64,000 bases of DNA from Mycoplasma leachii PG50 (GCF_000183365.1 NC_014751.1:248001-312000), one strand, 5' to 3'. Shown: positions 48,505 to 60,525, numbered from the stretch's first letter. Numbers and translations: made by a program. The notes: generated from the letters alone by a model not told the origin.

Positions 48505-49525
48505 TTCTTATAAAAGTATAGAACTTTTTGCTGGTGCTGGTGGTCTTGCTTTAGGATTAGAACAAGCTGGATTTGAACATATTGGATTAGTTGAATTTGA
48601 TAAACAAGCAGTTGAGACTTTAAAATTTAATAGACCAAATTGAAATATAATTTTTGAAGATGTTCAAAAAGCTTCCCAGCGTGATTTAAAAAAAGAATTT
48701 AATCTTAAAGAACGTGAATTAGATTTATTGTCTGGTGGAGCTCCTTGTCAAAGTTTTAGTTATGCTGGAAAAAGATTAGGTTTAGAAGATACTAGAGGAA
48801 CTATGTTCTATCATTATGCAACATTTTTAAATAAATTAAAACCTAAAATGTTTTTATTTGAAAATGTTAAAGGCTTATTAACACATAATAAGGGACAAAC
48901 TTTTCAAACAATTTGTGATATATTTTCTCAACAAGGTTATGAAATTACTTATAAAGTTTTAAATGCATTAGATTATATGGTTGCTCAAAAAAGAGAAAGA
49001 CTAATTGTTATTGGAATTAGAAATGATTTGACTAATTTAATAAAATTTGAATTTCCTAAAAAACATCAAAAAAAATTAGTTTTAAAAGATATTTTAAAAA
49101 ACGTACCAAAAAGTGAATGTGCAAAATATTCAAAAGAAAAACAAGAAATATTTAAACTAGTTCCTCCTGGTGGATGTTGAAAAGACATTGATCAAAATAT
49201 AGCTAAAAAATATATGAAGAGTTGTTGAAATATGCAAGGTGGAAGAACAGGTATTTTAAGAAGATTAAGTCTAAATGAGCCAGGGCTAACGGTATTAACT
49301 ACACCTCAAATGAAACAAACTGAAAGATGTCATCCTTTGGAAGTAAGACCTTTTAGCATTAGAGAAAATGCAAGAATACAATCATTTCCAGATAATTGAG
49401 TGTTTAAAGGAACTATATCTAGTCAATATAGACAAATTGGAAATGCTGTTCCTTGTAATTTAGCAAAAGAAATTGGGTTAAGTATTATAAAATCTTTAAA
49501 AGGAATTAATGTAAATGAACGATAA
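48497..49525 (+). CDS. DNA (cytosine-5)-methyltransferase of a type II R-M system
   Basis: A 342-residue C5-cytosine methyltransferase. Motif I is [17 protein letters not shown], motif IV is [10 protein letters not shown] with catalytic Cys84, motif VI is LFENVKGL, motif VIII is [12 protein letters not shown], and motif X is YRQIGNAVP. All are intact, so it should be active. The region between VIII and X holds the target-recognition domain. The adjoining Eco47II-type endonuclease suggests a GGWCC or GGNCC-like site, which I cannot prove. ATG overlaps the rsmB stop, with AAGGAG six bases upstream; the endonuclease ATG lies inside its own 3' end. Confidence 0.93.
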
Positions 49526-50306
49526 ATTTTTACTAGATTTTATTAAACAGGAAGATTTTGAAAAACACGCAATAGATACCATTAATCAATATAGAGAAAC
49601 ACTAAAATCTATTAATTTGAAAAAGTTTAATAGAAATATTATTGATCCAATAAAGCTTATTTTTGATAAAAACATTTTTAATAAAGAATTTAAAGAAATT
49701 ATTGAATTAGAAATATCTAGACAAAGAGATAAAACAAATAACAATGTGATTGGTTATTTTCACCAAAACATTTTTAAATATATTAAAAATTGTAAAGTAC
49801 CATCTCAAGGATGAGATATAATTTTTCAAGGCGATGAAAATACTTATTATGTTGAAATGAAAAATAAGCATAATACTATGAATAGTGTTGCAGCATCTGG
49901 TATTTATATGAAAATGCAAAATCATTTATTAAATTATGATAATGATGAAAAAAGTATTTGCGCACTAGTTGAAGTAATTGCTAAACATTCTCAAAATATT
50001 CCATGAGTTATGAAGATTGAAAACCAAAAGCTGATTGGAAATAGACGCATAAAAAGAATGTCAATAGATAAATTTTATGAAATAGTCACAGGAAACAAAA
50101 ATTCTTTTAAAAATTTATGTTTATAGCTTCCTATAACTTTAGAAAAACTTGTAAATGAAAATACTTCTCTTAAAGTTGAAAAAGATACTGTATTTGAAGA
50201 ATTAAATAAAATAAATAGTGATATTATTTTAGCTTTATACAAATTAGCTTTTTCAACTTATGAAGGGTTTGAATTTCAATTTAATAATACAAAAAAACAA
50301 CACTAG
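49515..50306 (+). pseudogene. Eco47II/Sau96I-type restriction endonuclease interrupted by an in-frame TAG
   Basis: The frame starts with an ATG inside the methyltransferase gene. It shows W-D-I-I-F, then VEMKNKHNTMNSVAASGIY, CALVEVIAKHSQNIPW and RMSIDKFYEIVTGNKNSF, the pattern I associate with Eco47II-family enzymes, with E-x-K as part of the catalytic site. Translation ends at TAG 50124-50126 after 203 residues (…F-K-N-L-C-L). The same frame then stays open for 59 codons (L-P-I-T-L-E-K-L-V…) to another TAG at 50304. The family normally continues with an L-P segment here, so the TAG looks like a nonsense mutation. The truncated enzyme is probably inactive or weakened. Confidence 0.8.
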
Positions 50307-50340
50307 AAACTAGTATTTATCGTTTCTGTGTTGTTTTTGT
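50290..50340. terminator. Long bidirectional terminator between the R-M genes and typA
   Basis: AAAACAACAC-T-AGAAAC, loop of 11, GTTTCT-GTGTTGTTTT: a 16-pair stem with one bulge. The typA stop codon and the end of the endonuclease frame both lie inside it. Confidence 0.85.
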
Positions 50341-52139
50341 TCTGCTTGAGTTAATCAACGTTTTCTTAATCTAATATCTGTTGGAGTAATTTCAACTAAC
50401 TCATCATTTGAAATATATTCTAAAGCTTCTTCTAGACTCATTTTTTTAGCTGGTGTTAATTTAACAGCATCATCAGTCCCACTAGCTCTAGTATTAGTTA
50501 ATTTTTTTGCTGTTGTTGGATTTACATATAAATCATTATCTCTTGAATGCTGACCAATAATCATTCCCTCATAAACTTCAACTTGAGGACCTATAAATAA
50601 AATTCCACGATCTTCAAGATTATTTAAAGCATAAGGTAAACTTTTACCATTTGCCATTGATACTAATACTCCATTTTGTCTTGAAACAATTTCACCTTTA
50701 TATAGTTCATATCCACTACTACTTTTAACCATAATACCTTCACCATGAGTATCATTTGTAAATTCTGATCTAAATCCAATTAAACCTCTTAATGGTATAG
50801 AATAAGTAATTTTATCTCTAATACCATCAGAATCCATATCTAACATAATTCCTTTCCTTTGATTTAATTTGTTAATAATAGTTCCAGAATATTCAGTTGG
50901 TGTATTAATAATTACTTTTTCAATTGGTTCTAATAAATCTCCAGTCATTGGATTGCGTTGAAAAATTACTTCTGGTTTTGAAATTGCTAATTCAAAACCT
51001 TCTCTTCTCATTGCTTCAATTAAAACTGAAATATGTAATTCTCCACGTCCTAAAACTTTAAATCCTTCAATTTCAGAATTAATCAAAGGTTCAATTCTTA
51101 AACCAACATTAACTTCAACTTCTTTTTCTAAACGTTCTTTAATATTTCTTGAAGTAACAAATTTACCAACTCTTCCAGCAAATGGTGAAGTATTTACTAA
51201 AAAGTTCATAGACATTGTTGGCTCTTCAATATGGATTGGTTTTAATGGTTTAATAATATTTAAATTATTAATAGTATCTCCAATTGAAATATCTTCAATT
51301 CCAGCAAATGTAATAATATCTCCAGCAAACGCTTGTTTAACTTGAACTCTATTTAATCCTTGATAAACCATTAATTTTGCAATTTTTCCTTGTTTAATAG
51401 TTCTATCATTTTTAACAATACTTACGATTTGATTTTCTTTAATACTTCCTTCAAAAATTCTTCCAATTCCAATTCTTCCAATAAAACTATCATAAGCTAA
51501 ACTTGAAACTTGCATTACTAGATCATTATTAGATAGTTCAGTTGGATATGATCCAACTTGATTAATAATAGTTTCAAATAAAGGTGTTAAATCATTACTT
51601 TGTTCTTCTAGACTATATTGAGCAATTCCATTTTTTGCAATTCCATATAAGGTTTTAAAATCAAGTTGTTCATCTGTTGCGTTTAGTTCTAAAAATAGTT
51701 CAATTACTTCTTCAACTACTTCTAAACTTCTTTGATCTTTTTTATCTATTTTATTAATAAATAAAATTGGGTTTAATCCAATTTCTAAAGCTTTTTGTAA
51801 AACAAATCTGGTTTGAGGCATTGGTCCTTCACTTGAATCAACTAATAAAATTACAGTATCAACTGTTTTCATAATTCTTTCAACTTCACTAGAAAAATCA
51901 GCATGCCCTGGAGTATCTACTATATTAATTTTGTAATCTTTATAAGTAATAGAACAGTTTTTAGAATAAATTGTAATTCCTCTTTCTCTTTCTTGGTCAT
52001 TTGAATCCATAACTTGTTCAATTACTTCTTGATTTTGTCTAAAAACCCCACTTTGCTTTAATAAAGCATCAACAAGTGTAGATTTACCAGCATCAACGTG
52101 TGCAATAACAGCAATATTTATTATTTTTTGATTATTCAT
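50310..52139 (-). CDS. typA: Ribosome-associated GTPase TypA/BipA
   Basis: A 609-residue translational GTPase. G1 is AHVDAGKST, G2 region has QERERGITIYSK, G3 is VDTPGHADF, and G4 is INKIDKKD; then EF-G-like domains and the TypA-specific C-terminus. The last 15 residues (WLTQAEQKQHRNDKY) are reached by reading a TGA as Trp after L-R-K-R, which gives the normal length for the family. ATG at 52139 follows AGAGGTG by six bases. It acts on ribosomes, often in stress or 50S assembly. Confidence 0.95.
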
Positions 52140-52384
52140 TCTAACACCTCTAAATTTAAGCAATATATTAATTTTATTACATTGATTCTTATTAATTATT
52201 TTTTAGTTTAAAATATTAAGTTGTTATTTATTTTTAATTAAAAAACACTAAATAATATTGTAAAAAAATACTCTTCAATGTAAAGATTTTTAAGCATAAT
52301 ATATAAGAAAAATAGAATTCATGACTTCTATTTTATAAATTGGCAAACTAATTAGAGATTAGAAATATAAATTTATTAAAAGTA

Positions 52385-53187
52385 AGGATAGATTATATAA
52401 AAAAAGTCCTAACATTATTAACTTCTTTTAGTTTAGTAGCTGCAAGTAGTGTGTTAGTTGTATCTTGTAAAACTAATGGACTAAAAGGTAAAGTAGAAAA
52501 ATCTAAATATATCTCTAGAAATTTTTCTAAAAAAGAAAAAGATGAGAGCAAAGATCCTGAGACTATGAAAGAAAAATCGCAAAGTGATCAATCACATAAT
52601 AATAGTGGTTTTAGTTCAGAATCTTTAAGTATGAATAATGATAATATTTTATCTAGTATTGAAGACGAAAATTTATTTATTTACGGATATAATAAGTGGT
52701 TAGAAGATAGTAAAAATGGTAAATCTGAACATTTTATAAATCCTAAGAATCCTAACAAAATTTTGCTTTTAGGTTATACAAAAGAAACTAGAGGTAAAAA
52801 AGATATTTATAAATTAAATTCAATTCCTTCAAATATTAATAAAGTTCCTAAATCATTACCTACTAAATAACAAGTTTAGAAACTGCATTTAAAGATAATG
52901 TTAATGAGATTATTGACGGTATAGAGAGTTGAGATACCTCTAGAGTAACAAACATGAATAGAACTTTTCATGGTACCAAAAAATTTAATGGTGATATCAG
53001 TAAATGAAAAACTGACAATGTAGAAGATATTACTTATATGTTTTTTAGCGCTGAATCATTTAAAGGTGATTTAAGTAAATGAAAAGTCTCTAAATCTTTC
53101 TACTAAGAAGCTTTTGATAAATATTCTGGTATTCAGGGCAGAATTGAGTTACTACCGCAATTTAAAAAACCAATTTCAAATAGTTAA
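52385..53187 (+). pseudogene. Decayed DUF285 (BspA-like) lipoprotein gene
   Basis: The frame gives KKVLTLLTSFSLVAASS and a lipobox V-V-S-Cys, but the position expected for ATG reads ATA (52397-52399), after a good AAGGAT ribosome site. The other lipoprotein leaders in this window have ATGAAAAAA at the same place. After a Ser/Lys-rich linker the frame ends at 52870. One base out of phase the typical DUF285 repeats continue (SWDTSRVTNMNRTF, FNGDISKWKTDNVEDITYMF, GDLSKWKVS) until a further stop at 53103. Start loss, one frameshift and one nonsense codon indicate a pseudogene. DUF285 lipoproteins form large surface families in this cluster. Confidence 0.8.
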
Positions 53188-53190
53188 TAA

Positions 53191-53237
53191 AATAAAAAAC
53201 TGAACTAACAAAATAAAGATTTGTTGTTCAGTTTTTT
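53191..53237. terminator. Bidirectional terminator between the lipoprotein relic and murQ
   Basis: AAAAAACTGAACTAACAAA, a short AT loop, TTTGTTGTTCAGTTTTTT: long stem with an internal mismatch. Confidence 0.85.
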
Positions 53238-53240
53238 GTA

Positions 53241-54149
53241 TTATACTTTTTCTTCTAATAATTTTGTTAATGAATTATCATAGTTATCTAATAATAAAAC
53301 ACTCTCATTATAAGAAATTTTTTTTAATATCATCACAATTGCATACTTACAAGAAAAATTAGATTCAGCTAATGCTTTATATATTATTTGATCTTTAGCG
53401 CTTGTTAACTGTTTGACTATTTTAAAAGCACGGTTTTTTAATTTATCATTTGTAGCTACTAAGTCTATCATTAAATTTTTATAAACTTTTCCTAATTTAA
53501 TCATCAGTGTTGTTGTTATCATATTACATACTAACTTAGTAGCGGTTCCTGCCTTCATTCTTGTACTACCAGTTATTATTTCAGCTTCAGTTTTAATACT
53601 AATAACTTGATTGGCTATTTTTGTCATTTCTGAATTTTTAACCATACATAAACCAATAGATAAAGCATCTTTTTTATTAGCATATTTTAATGCTGAAAGA
53701 ACATAAGGAGTTTTTCCTGATGAAGCTATTCCAATAACTGTATCAAATGATTTTAATTTGATTTTATTTAAATCTATTATTGCTAATTTTTCATTATCTT
53801 CAGCGCCTTCAATAGGATTTTTTATTGCTTTATTTCCCCCGGCAATAATTCCAATAATTCTATTCTGATCAATTCCATATGTTGGATACATTTCTGATGC
53901 ATCTAAAATTCCAAGTCTTCCTGAAGTTCCTGAACCAATGTAAATTAATCTTCCACCTTTTTTAAAACGTTCAAAGATTAGATCAATTACATTTGAAATT
54001 TGATTTAATTCTTTTTTAATTGCATATGCAACTTTTATATCTTCATTATTAATAATTTTTATTATTTCAGATGTACTCTTTTTATCAATGTCTAAGCTAT
54101 TTTTATTTATATTTTCAGTTTCAATATCTAATATATTATTACTTTTCAT
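53241..54149 (-). CDS. murQ: N-acetylmuramic acid 6-phosphate etherase
   Basis: A 302-residue SIS-fold enzyme. RLIYIGSGTSGRLGILDASE and the block EIITGSTRMKAGTATKLVCN are diagnostic of MurQ, and IAGGNKAIKNPIEGAEDN holds a Glu in the position expected for the catalytic residue. MurQ splits MurNAc-6-phosphate into GlcNAc-6-phosphate and D-lactate. It lies last in a murR-murP-murQ unit. MurNAc is a cell-wall sugar and mollicutes have no wall, so the pathway would serve scavenging from other bacteria or from the host. The start lies two bases after the murP stop. Confidence 0.92.
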   Translation of the reverse strand: MKSNNILDIETENINKNSLDIDKKSTSEIIKIINNEDIKVAYAIKKELNQISNVIDLIFERFKKGGRLIYIGSGTSGRLGILDASEMYPTYGIDQNRIIGIIAGGNKAIKNPIEGAEDNEKLAIIDLNKIKLKSFDTVIGIASSGKTPYVLSALKYANKKDALSIGLCMVKNSEMTKIANQVISIKTEAEIITGSTRMKAGTATKLVCNMITTTLMIKLGKVYKNLMIDLVATNDKLKNRAFKIVKQLTSAKDQIIYKALAESNFSCKYAIVMILKKISYNESVLLLDNYDNSLTKLLEEKV

Positions 54150-54151
54150 TA

Positions 54152-55849
54152 TTACTCAACCTTAATATTTGCAAGTTTGATTCTTTCTTGTTTTGGTAAT
54201 TTATAATAACTTATTATTCAATATATAAAAATACCGATTATTGTAATAAAAATAACTGTTAATAATATTTTATAACCTAATTTATATTGATCATTTTTAT
54301 ATATTTCTTTCATTTTACTAGTTCCAATTCTAGATATTTTTGAATAGCCAAATAATGTTACTAGTATTCCAAAAATAATTGAAACTAAACAACCTAATAA
54401 ATAAATAAGAACACCTAAACCTATATTTTTATCTTGAGTTGTCATCATAAAGGTTGCTAATATTCCACTAGGACCAAACATTGAGTTTAAACCAAAATGA
54501 ACATTTCCTCATAAATAAATTGATCCTAAGAAAAAACCACCAAAACCCGCAGCTATTGATGCTGTAATAAATGGACGAATTCTTGGAAGGGTAATTCCAT
54601 AAATCATTGGTTCACCAATGCCAAAAATAGCAGGAATTATTGCTCCTTGAATTTGACGACGTAACAAACTTTTTTTATTTGCTAAAAATCACAAAGCAAT
54701 ACCAGTTCCGACTTGAGCCATACCTGCCATTGCTAGAATTGGAAATAATCCATTTACTCCTGTTTTTTCAATTAAAATAGCATAAATTGGTACAAAGCCT
54801 TGATGAACACCAAAAGAAACAGATAATAAAAAGATAGCAGATAAAACAAATGCACCAAAAGGATTAGTATATAAGTTTGAAAAAAATCAAGCAACAGCAC
54901 TATATAAATATCCAGAAATTGGAATTATTAAAAATATATTAATAATAAGTAGTAAAAATAGTGTTAATGTTGGTGTTAATATTGTATCTAGTATTCCAGG
55001 TGTAAATTTACGAATTATTTTTTCTATTCATAATGATGCATATGCAGTTAATAAAGCACCTAGAATATTTCCTGATGGGTATGAAAATATTATTTGATCA
55101 TTTTTAATAACGGGTCTAAAACCAACAGTTAATCAGTTAGTTGTAGGATTTGTTATATTAATTCCTAAATAATTAATACTATCTTTGTTATTAATTACAA
55201 TCATAGGTAGAATACTATTTGAAAAAACTGGCGAAAATAAAGCAGCAGTCATAGCTCCTAAAACTCCAATTCCACCTCAAATTTCACAAGTTCTTCAGCC
55301 AACAATGATAATAAATGCATTTTTTCAAATATTTAATATTAGATTTAAGGCATTAAATCATGAAACAACTACAGCTGGTGCTGTTTTTAAATTAACAGTT
55401 CCTCCATATGATGATTGAATGATACCACCAACTCCTGATAAAATTCCAGCACCAATAAATCCTATTATCATTGGTGAAAATATTTTAGAAAACTTAGTAA
55501 AAAAATCTTGAATTCAGTTTTTGTTAGTTCTAAGATTTTGTTTTACAATATCACCAACTTCTGAAGCTGACATAAATTTATCATCTTTTGAATTATTTGC
55601 TTTTAGTAATTGTGAAAACTCTTCAGTTACTTTATTTACAAATCCAGGTCCTAAAACTATTTGTAATTCATTAGAAGAAACATTTATAACACCTAATACG
55701 TTTGGTATTGATTTTAATTTTTCAAGATCAATATTATTTTTTTTAATATTTAAACGTAATCTTGTTAAACAATTGGTATAAGAATGAATATTATCAATTT
55801 TTATAATATTTATAATTTCTTTAGCAGTTATTTTAGGGTCTTTAGTCAT
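54152..55849 (-). CDS. murP: PTS sugar transporter EIIBC, MurP-like
   Basis: A 565-residue protein. An EIIB domain (residues 1-90) has the phosphorylated Cys in YTNCLTRLRL, and the EIIC domain has about ten hydrophobic segments and the sugar-site block GIGEPMIYGITLPR. No EIIA domain is attached, so a separate EIIA-Glc-type protein must supply phosphate, as for MurP of other bacteria. Assignment to MurNAc rests on the neighbours murQ and murR. Otherwise it could be any glucose/sucrose-family EIIBC. Several TGA are Trp. Confidence 0.85.
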
Positions 55850-55869
55850 TTAATATCACTTCTTAAATC

Positions 55870-55888
55870 GTATATTTTGTTAATATAC
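55870..55888. promoter_or_regulatory. Palindrome upstream of murP, candidate operator for the RpiR-type regulator
   Basis: GTATATT-TTGTT-AATATAC, seven-base perfect arms, 20 bases upstream of the murP ATG and between murR and murP. RpiR/MurR regulators bind palindromes near such genes; no other structure is seen in this 117-base gap. Confidence 0.45.
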
Positions 55889-55966
55889 AACTTTATTTTA
55901 AAAAGAATAAAGACATAAAAATTCTTATTTATTCAGGTTGTAATTCTATTTCAAAAATTGTAAATT

Positions 55967-56800
55967 TTAAAATTTTGATATCATTGTTTTTTCTAATAAC
56001 TCGGTATATTTTTTTAAATCAGTTGATAATAAAAATATGTAAATAAGATCTAAAGCAAATAATAAAGAAAATCTACTAGTAGTAGAAACTAAACGATCAA
56101 TTTTTTCATTACTACTAATGTTTATTAAGTAATTAGATAAATTAGAAAGTGTATTATTGGCTGCTTTACATACTACAGCAATTTGAACATTATTTTTAGT
56201 ACAAACTTGAGCTAATTTAATTAAATCAAGTGTTTCTCCAGAATATGAAACAAATATTGCTAAATCATTATTATTTAACTGATTAGCTAATAAATAACCA
56301 TTATGAAAATCATTAACAGCTGTGATGTTAAAACCAATTCGTAATAATTTTTGTTGAAAATCTTTAGAAATATTAAAAGTGCCACCAACAGCAAAGACTG
56401 CTATTTTTAAAGATTTTTTAATTTTGGTTATTAAATTTTTAATAGTTTCTTGCTGTTCTATTGTCAGTTTAAAAGTCTCATTTAAGCTAGAAATTACATT
56501 GTTATATGCATTATGTATTAATGAATTACTAGAAACTGAATAAGTTATTTGATCTCCCTTTAAACTATTTTTAAAATATTTAATAATATGGATTAATTCT
56601 TTATACCCATCTAGATCTAAAAATTTACAAAATCTATTAATAGTTGCAACTGATGTATATGTAGCTTTTGCTAATTGATTAATAGTCATTTTTTCAATAG
56701 TATCTAAATTATTTAAAATATAGTTAGCAATAAAACAAAAACGGTGATCAGGATCTAGACTAATTTTTTTAATTGTTCTTATTGTTTCTTTTTCAGTCAT
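55967..56800 (-). CDS. murR: RpiR/MurR-family transcriptional regulator
   Basis: A 277-residue regulator. The N-terminal helix-turn-helix reads MTINQLAKATYTSVATINRF (residues about 38-57), with CKFLDLDGYKELI following, which is the RpiR pattern. The C-terminal SIS domain (VFAVGGTFNISKDFQQKL, IFVSYSGETLDLIKLA) would sense a sugar phosphate, here probably MurNAc-6-phosphate or GlcNAc-6-phosphate. It is followed by murP and murQ on the same strand, preceded by a small membrane-protein gene four bases upstream. Confidence 0.88.
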   Translation of the reverse strand: MTEKETIRTIKKISLDPDHRFCFIANYILNNLDTIEKMTINQLAKATYTSVATINRFCKFLDLDGYKELIHIIKYFKNSLKGDQITYSVSSNSLIHNAYNNVISSLNETFKLTIEQQETIKNLITKIKKSLKIAVFAVGGTFNISKDFQQKLLRIGFNITAVNDFHNGYLLANQLNNNDLAIFVSYSGETLDLIKLAQVCTKNNVQIAVVCKAANNTLSNLSNYLINISSNEKIDRLVSTTSRFSLLFALDLIYIFLLSTDLKKYTELLEKTMISKF

Positions 56801-56804
56801 TAAT

Positions 56805-57008
56805 TTATCTACCCTTTTTATTTATTTTTTCAAATATAAATCAAATTATCATAATTAAAAGAAAACTAATTCCAGATATTGACAAAAATACAATTGCTAA
56901 ATTAATAAAGTTAGTTAAATAAAAAATAAAACCAATTAAACCTATAATACCAAAACTTACTAACAAAATATTAAAGACCAACTTTTGTCTTTTTGTAAAG
57001 TTATTCAT
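56805..57008 (-). CDS. Small two-helix membrane protein
   Basis: A 67-residue protein with a basic start (NNFTKRQKL), two hydrophobic segments (about residues 12-32 and 37-58) separated by a short polar turn, and a basic end. ATG at 57008 has AAGGAA about nine bases upstream. One TGA is Trp. It ends four bases before murR, so it is probably the first gene of that operon. No function recognised. Confidence 0.6.
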
Positions 57009-57143
57009 AATTTTAAAATATTTCCTTATAAGTTAAATTATAGCTCAATAGTAACTACTGATTTTAAATATGAAAGAGACTAAAATCTTAACTTAACATT
57101 TGGATTAATTATTAGTTATTAGCAAATTTTCATTTTCTAAAAA

Positions 57144-57174
57144 TTAACAATAAGTATTTATTATGTAATATAAT
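57144..57174 (+). promoter_or_regulatory. Enolase promoter
   Basis: TTAACA at 57144-57149 and TATAAT at 57169-57174 with a 19-base spacer, 40 bases before the start codon. The ribosome site GAAAGGGA lies at 57201-57208. Confidence 0.6.
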
Positions 57175-57213
57175 ACTTTTGTATTAGAAATTATTTTTCA
57201 GAAAGGGATATTT

Positions 57214-58569
<1,356 letters not shown>

Positions 58570-58590
58570 TAATAGCAATTAAATAATTTT

Positions 58591-58616
58591 AAAAAAGAGT
58601 CTAGTCACTCTTTTTT
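58591..58616 (+). terminator. Terminator after eno
   Basis: AAAAAAGAGT, loop CTAGTC, ACTCTTTTTT. Confidence 0.88.
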
Positions 58617-58635
58617 ATTTTGTTAAAATAACTAC

Positions 58636-59457
58636 ATGAAAAATAAGATTAATCATTATTATATATATTCTGGAATTGTTTTTATTATTTTAATTAGTTT
58701 ATTTATTATAGGAAGTGTGTATGATTTTAAAATTGCAAGTTTTAAAAGATCAGAAAACTTAAACTTAGCAGTTTTTATATCAAATTTAGGTGTTATTATT
58801 CCATCTATTCCTTTAACAATAGCTTTAATTTATCTTATTAAAAGCTTAAAGCTAAAAAATAAACTAAAAATTAATAATATAATAGAAACTTTAATTTATT
58901 TTATTATTCCTTTAGGATTTATTATTTTTAACTTTTTATATGAAAAGCAAAGTATAGTTTATTCAATTATTAGTAATTTATTATGTTTGATAATTATTAG
59001 TAGTTTAATTTATTATTTTCATATAAATAAAGAAATTATTAGTAATCCTGATTTAAGTATTTATAAAGCAGTAATAGTACTAATAACTATTATAAGTTTA
59101 TTAATTGTAATAAATATTTTAAAATTAACATTTAATAGACCAAGACCCACTAATTTAGAACTATATAGAAATTGATGAAATATCAAATGAACTTCATGAA
59201 ATCATAACTCGTTTCCATCAGGTCATACTTATTCAGCAACAACTTTATTATTTGTTTTGTTATTATTTAATAAAATAAATAAAAAAGCCTATTTATGAAT
59301 TAGTTTTACTTGAATATTAATAATAATTATAGCTATGTCAAGAATTGTATTAAATAAACATTTTTTAACTGATGTTGTTTTTTCTGTGTTATTATCATTT
59401 ACAATATCAACAATCATTTTGATAATTAATCACAAGAAAGGCAAGTTATTTATTTAG
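58636..59457 (+). CDS. PAP2-family membrane phosphatase
   Basis: A 273-residue protein with about six hydrophobic helices. The acid-phosphatase motifs are present: KLTFNRPRP (motif 1, K-x6-R-P), FPSGHTYS (motif 2, P-S-G-H) and [14 protein letters not shown] (motif 3, S-R-x5-H-x3-D). PAP2 enzymes of this kind dephosphorylate lipids such as phosphatidic acid or phosphatidylglycerophosphate at the membrane; the substrate is not evident. It is one base from ruvX, so the two are co-translated. Confidence 0.88.
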
Positions 59458-59458
59458 T

Positions 59459-59890
59459 ATGACACAAAGTATTATTGCACTTGATATTGGCAGTAAAACT
59501 ATTGGTTTAGCTTATAGTAGTGGAGTTATTGCTTCAAGTTTAGATACTATTAGATTTGAAGAATATAACTTTGATCAAGGCTTAAGACAACTAGAATCTT
59601 ATTTAAAAAAATATAATCCAACTATTATAGTAGTTGGTTATCCAAAAAATATGAATAATACTATTGGAGAACGTGCTGAAATGGTTGATTATGTTATTGA
59701 AATGTTTTTAGATATGTATAAAAATTTTAATAAAGATCAAATTATTAGAATTGATGAAAGAAGAACTACAAAAATAGCTAAAAATATTTTAATTCAAGCT
59801 AATTTGACTAGAGAAAAACAAAAAAAATATAAAGATAGTTTAGCAGCACAGCTAATTTTAGAACTATATTTAGAAAGTAGGAAATTATAG
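59459..59890 (+). CDS. ruvX: RuvX/YqgF-family Holliday-junction-type nuclease
   Basis: A 143-residue RNase H-fold protein: [16 protein letters not shown] at the start with the first catalytic Asp, then [20 protein letters not shown] and [13 protein letters not shown], and [10 protein letters not shown] with the last Asp. In other bacteria the family acts in 16S rRNA 5'-end processing and may cut Holliday junctions. The gene starts one base after the PAP2 stop and is followed closely by hpt. Confidence 0.92.
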
Positions 59891-59895
59891 AAACT

Positions 59896-60468
59896 ATGCA
59901 AAAATTACACCCATTAGTAAAAGAAGTTTTATTTACAAGAGATCAAATTCAAAAAAGAACTAAAGAAATTGCAAAAGAAGTTGAAAGTTATTATAAAGAT
60001 AAACCTTTAAAAGATAACAGTTTATTAGTTGTTGGTTTATTAAAAGGTTGTGTACCTTTTTATACAGATTTTTGTATGGTTTGTGATTTAACAATGGAAA
60101 TGGATTTTATGGTTGTTTCATCTTATCATGGATCAACTAGTTCAAATTCAGCTCCAAAAATTAATTTAGATTTAAATACTGATGTAAAAGATCGTGATAT
60201 TTTAATTATTGAAGATATTATTGATACTGGATTTACTTTAAAATACGTTAAAGAATATTTATTAAATAAAGGTGCTAAAAGTGTTAAAATACTAACTATG
60301 TTAGATAAACCAAGTGGTAGAAAAATTGATTTAACTGCTGATTGAGTTTGTTTTACAATTGATCCATGTTTTGTTATTGGGTATGGATTAGATTATCAAG
60401 AAAAAATTAGAAACTTACCATATGTAGCAGTTTGTGATACAACTAAATTAGATGATTGAAAATGATAA
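59896..60468 (+). CDS. hpt: Hypoxanthine-guanine phosphoribosyltransferase
   Basis: A 190-residue purine-salvage enzyme. The PRPP-binding motif is ILIIEDIIDTGFTL, with VVGLLKGCVPFYTDF and SSYHGSTSSN also matching the family, and VGYGLDY-like FVIGYGLDYQEKIRN near the end. Mollicutes cannot make purines de novo, so the enzyme is important. It ends W-K-W through two TGA codons, then TAA. The ribosome site is weak; translation may couple to ruvX five bases upstream. Confidence 0.95.
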
Positions 60469-60469
60469 T

Positions 60470-60500
60470 AAAAGCTCATCAATTGATGAGCTTTTATTTT
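60470..60500. terminator. Bidirectional terminator between hpt and glpF
   Basis: AAAAGCTCATC, loop AATT, GATGAGCTTTT between convergent genes. Confidence 0.92.
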
Positions 60501-60525
60501 GCTTAATTTATTAGGTTATAAAATT

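Noticed and set aside
50124..50126. Programmed read-through or recoding of the endonuclease TAG
   Set aside because: No pyrrolysine-type signal or slippery context is visible; a nonsense mutation is simpler.
50310..50357. typA ending at a TGA after L-R-K-R
   Set aside because: TGA is Trp here. The frame continues 15 codons to TAG, giving the normal family length.
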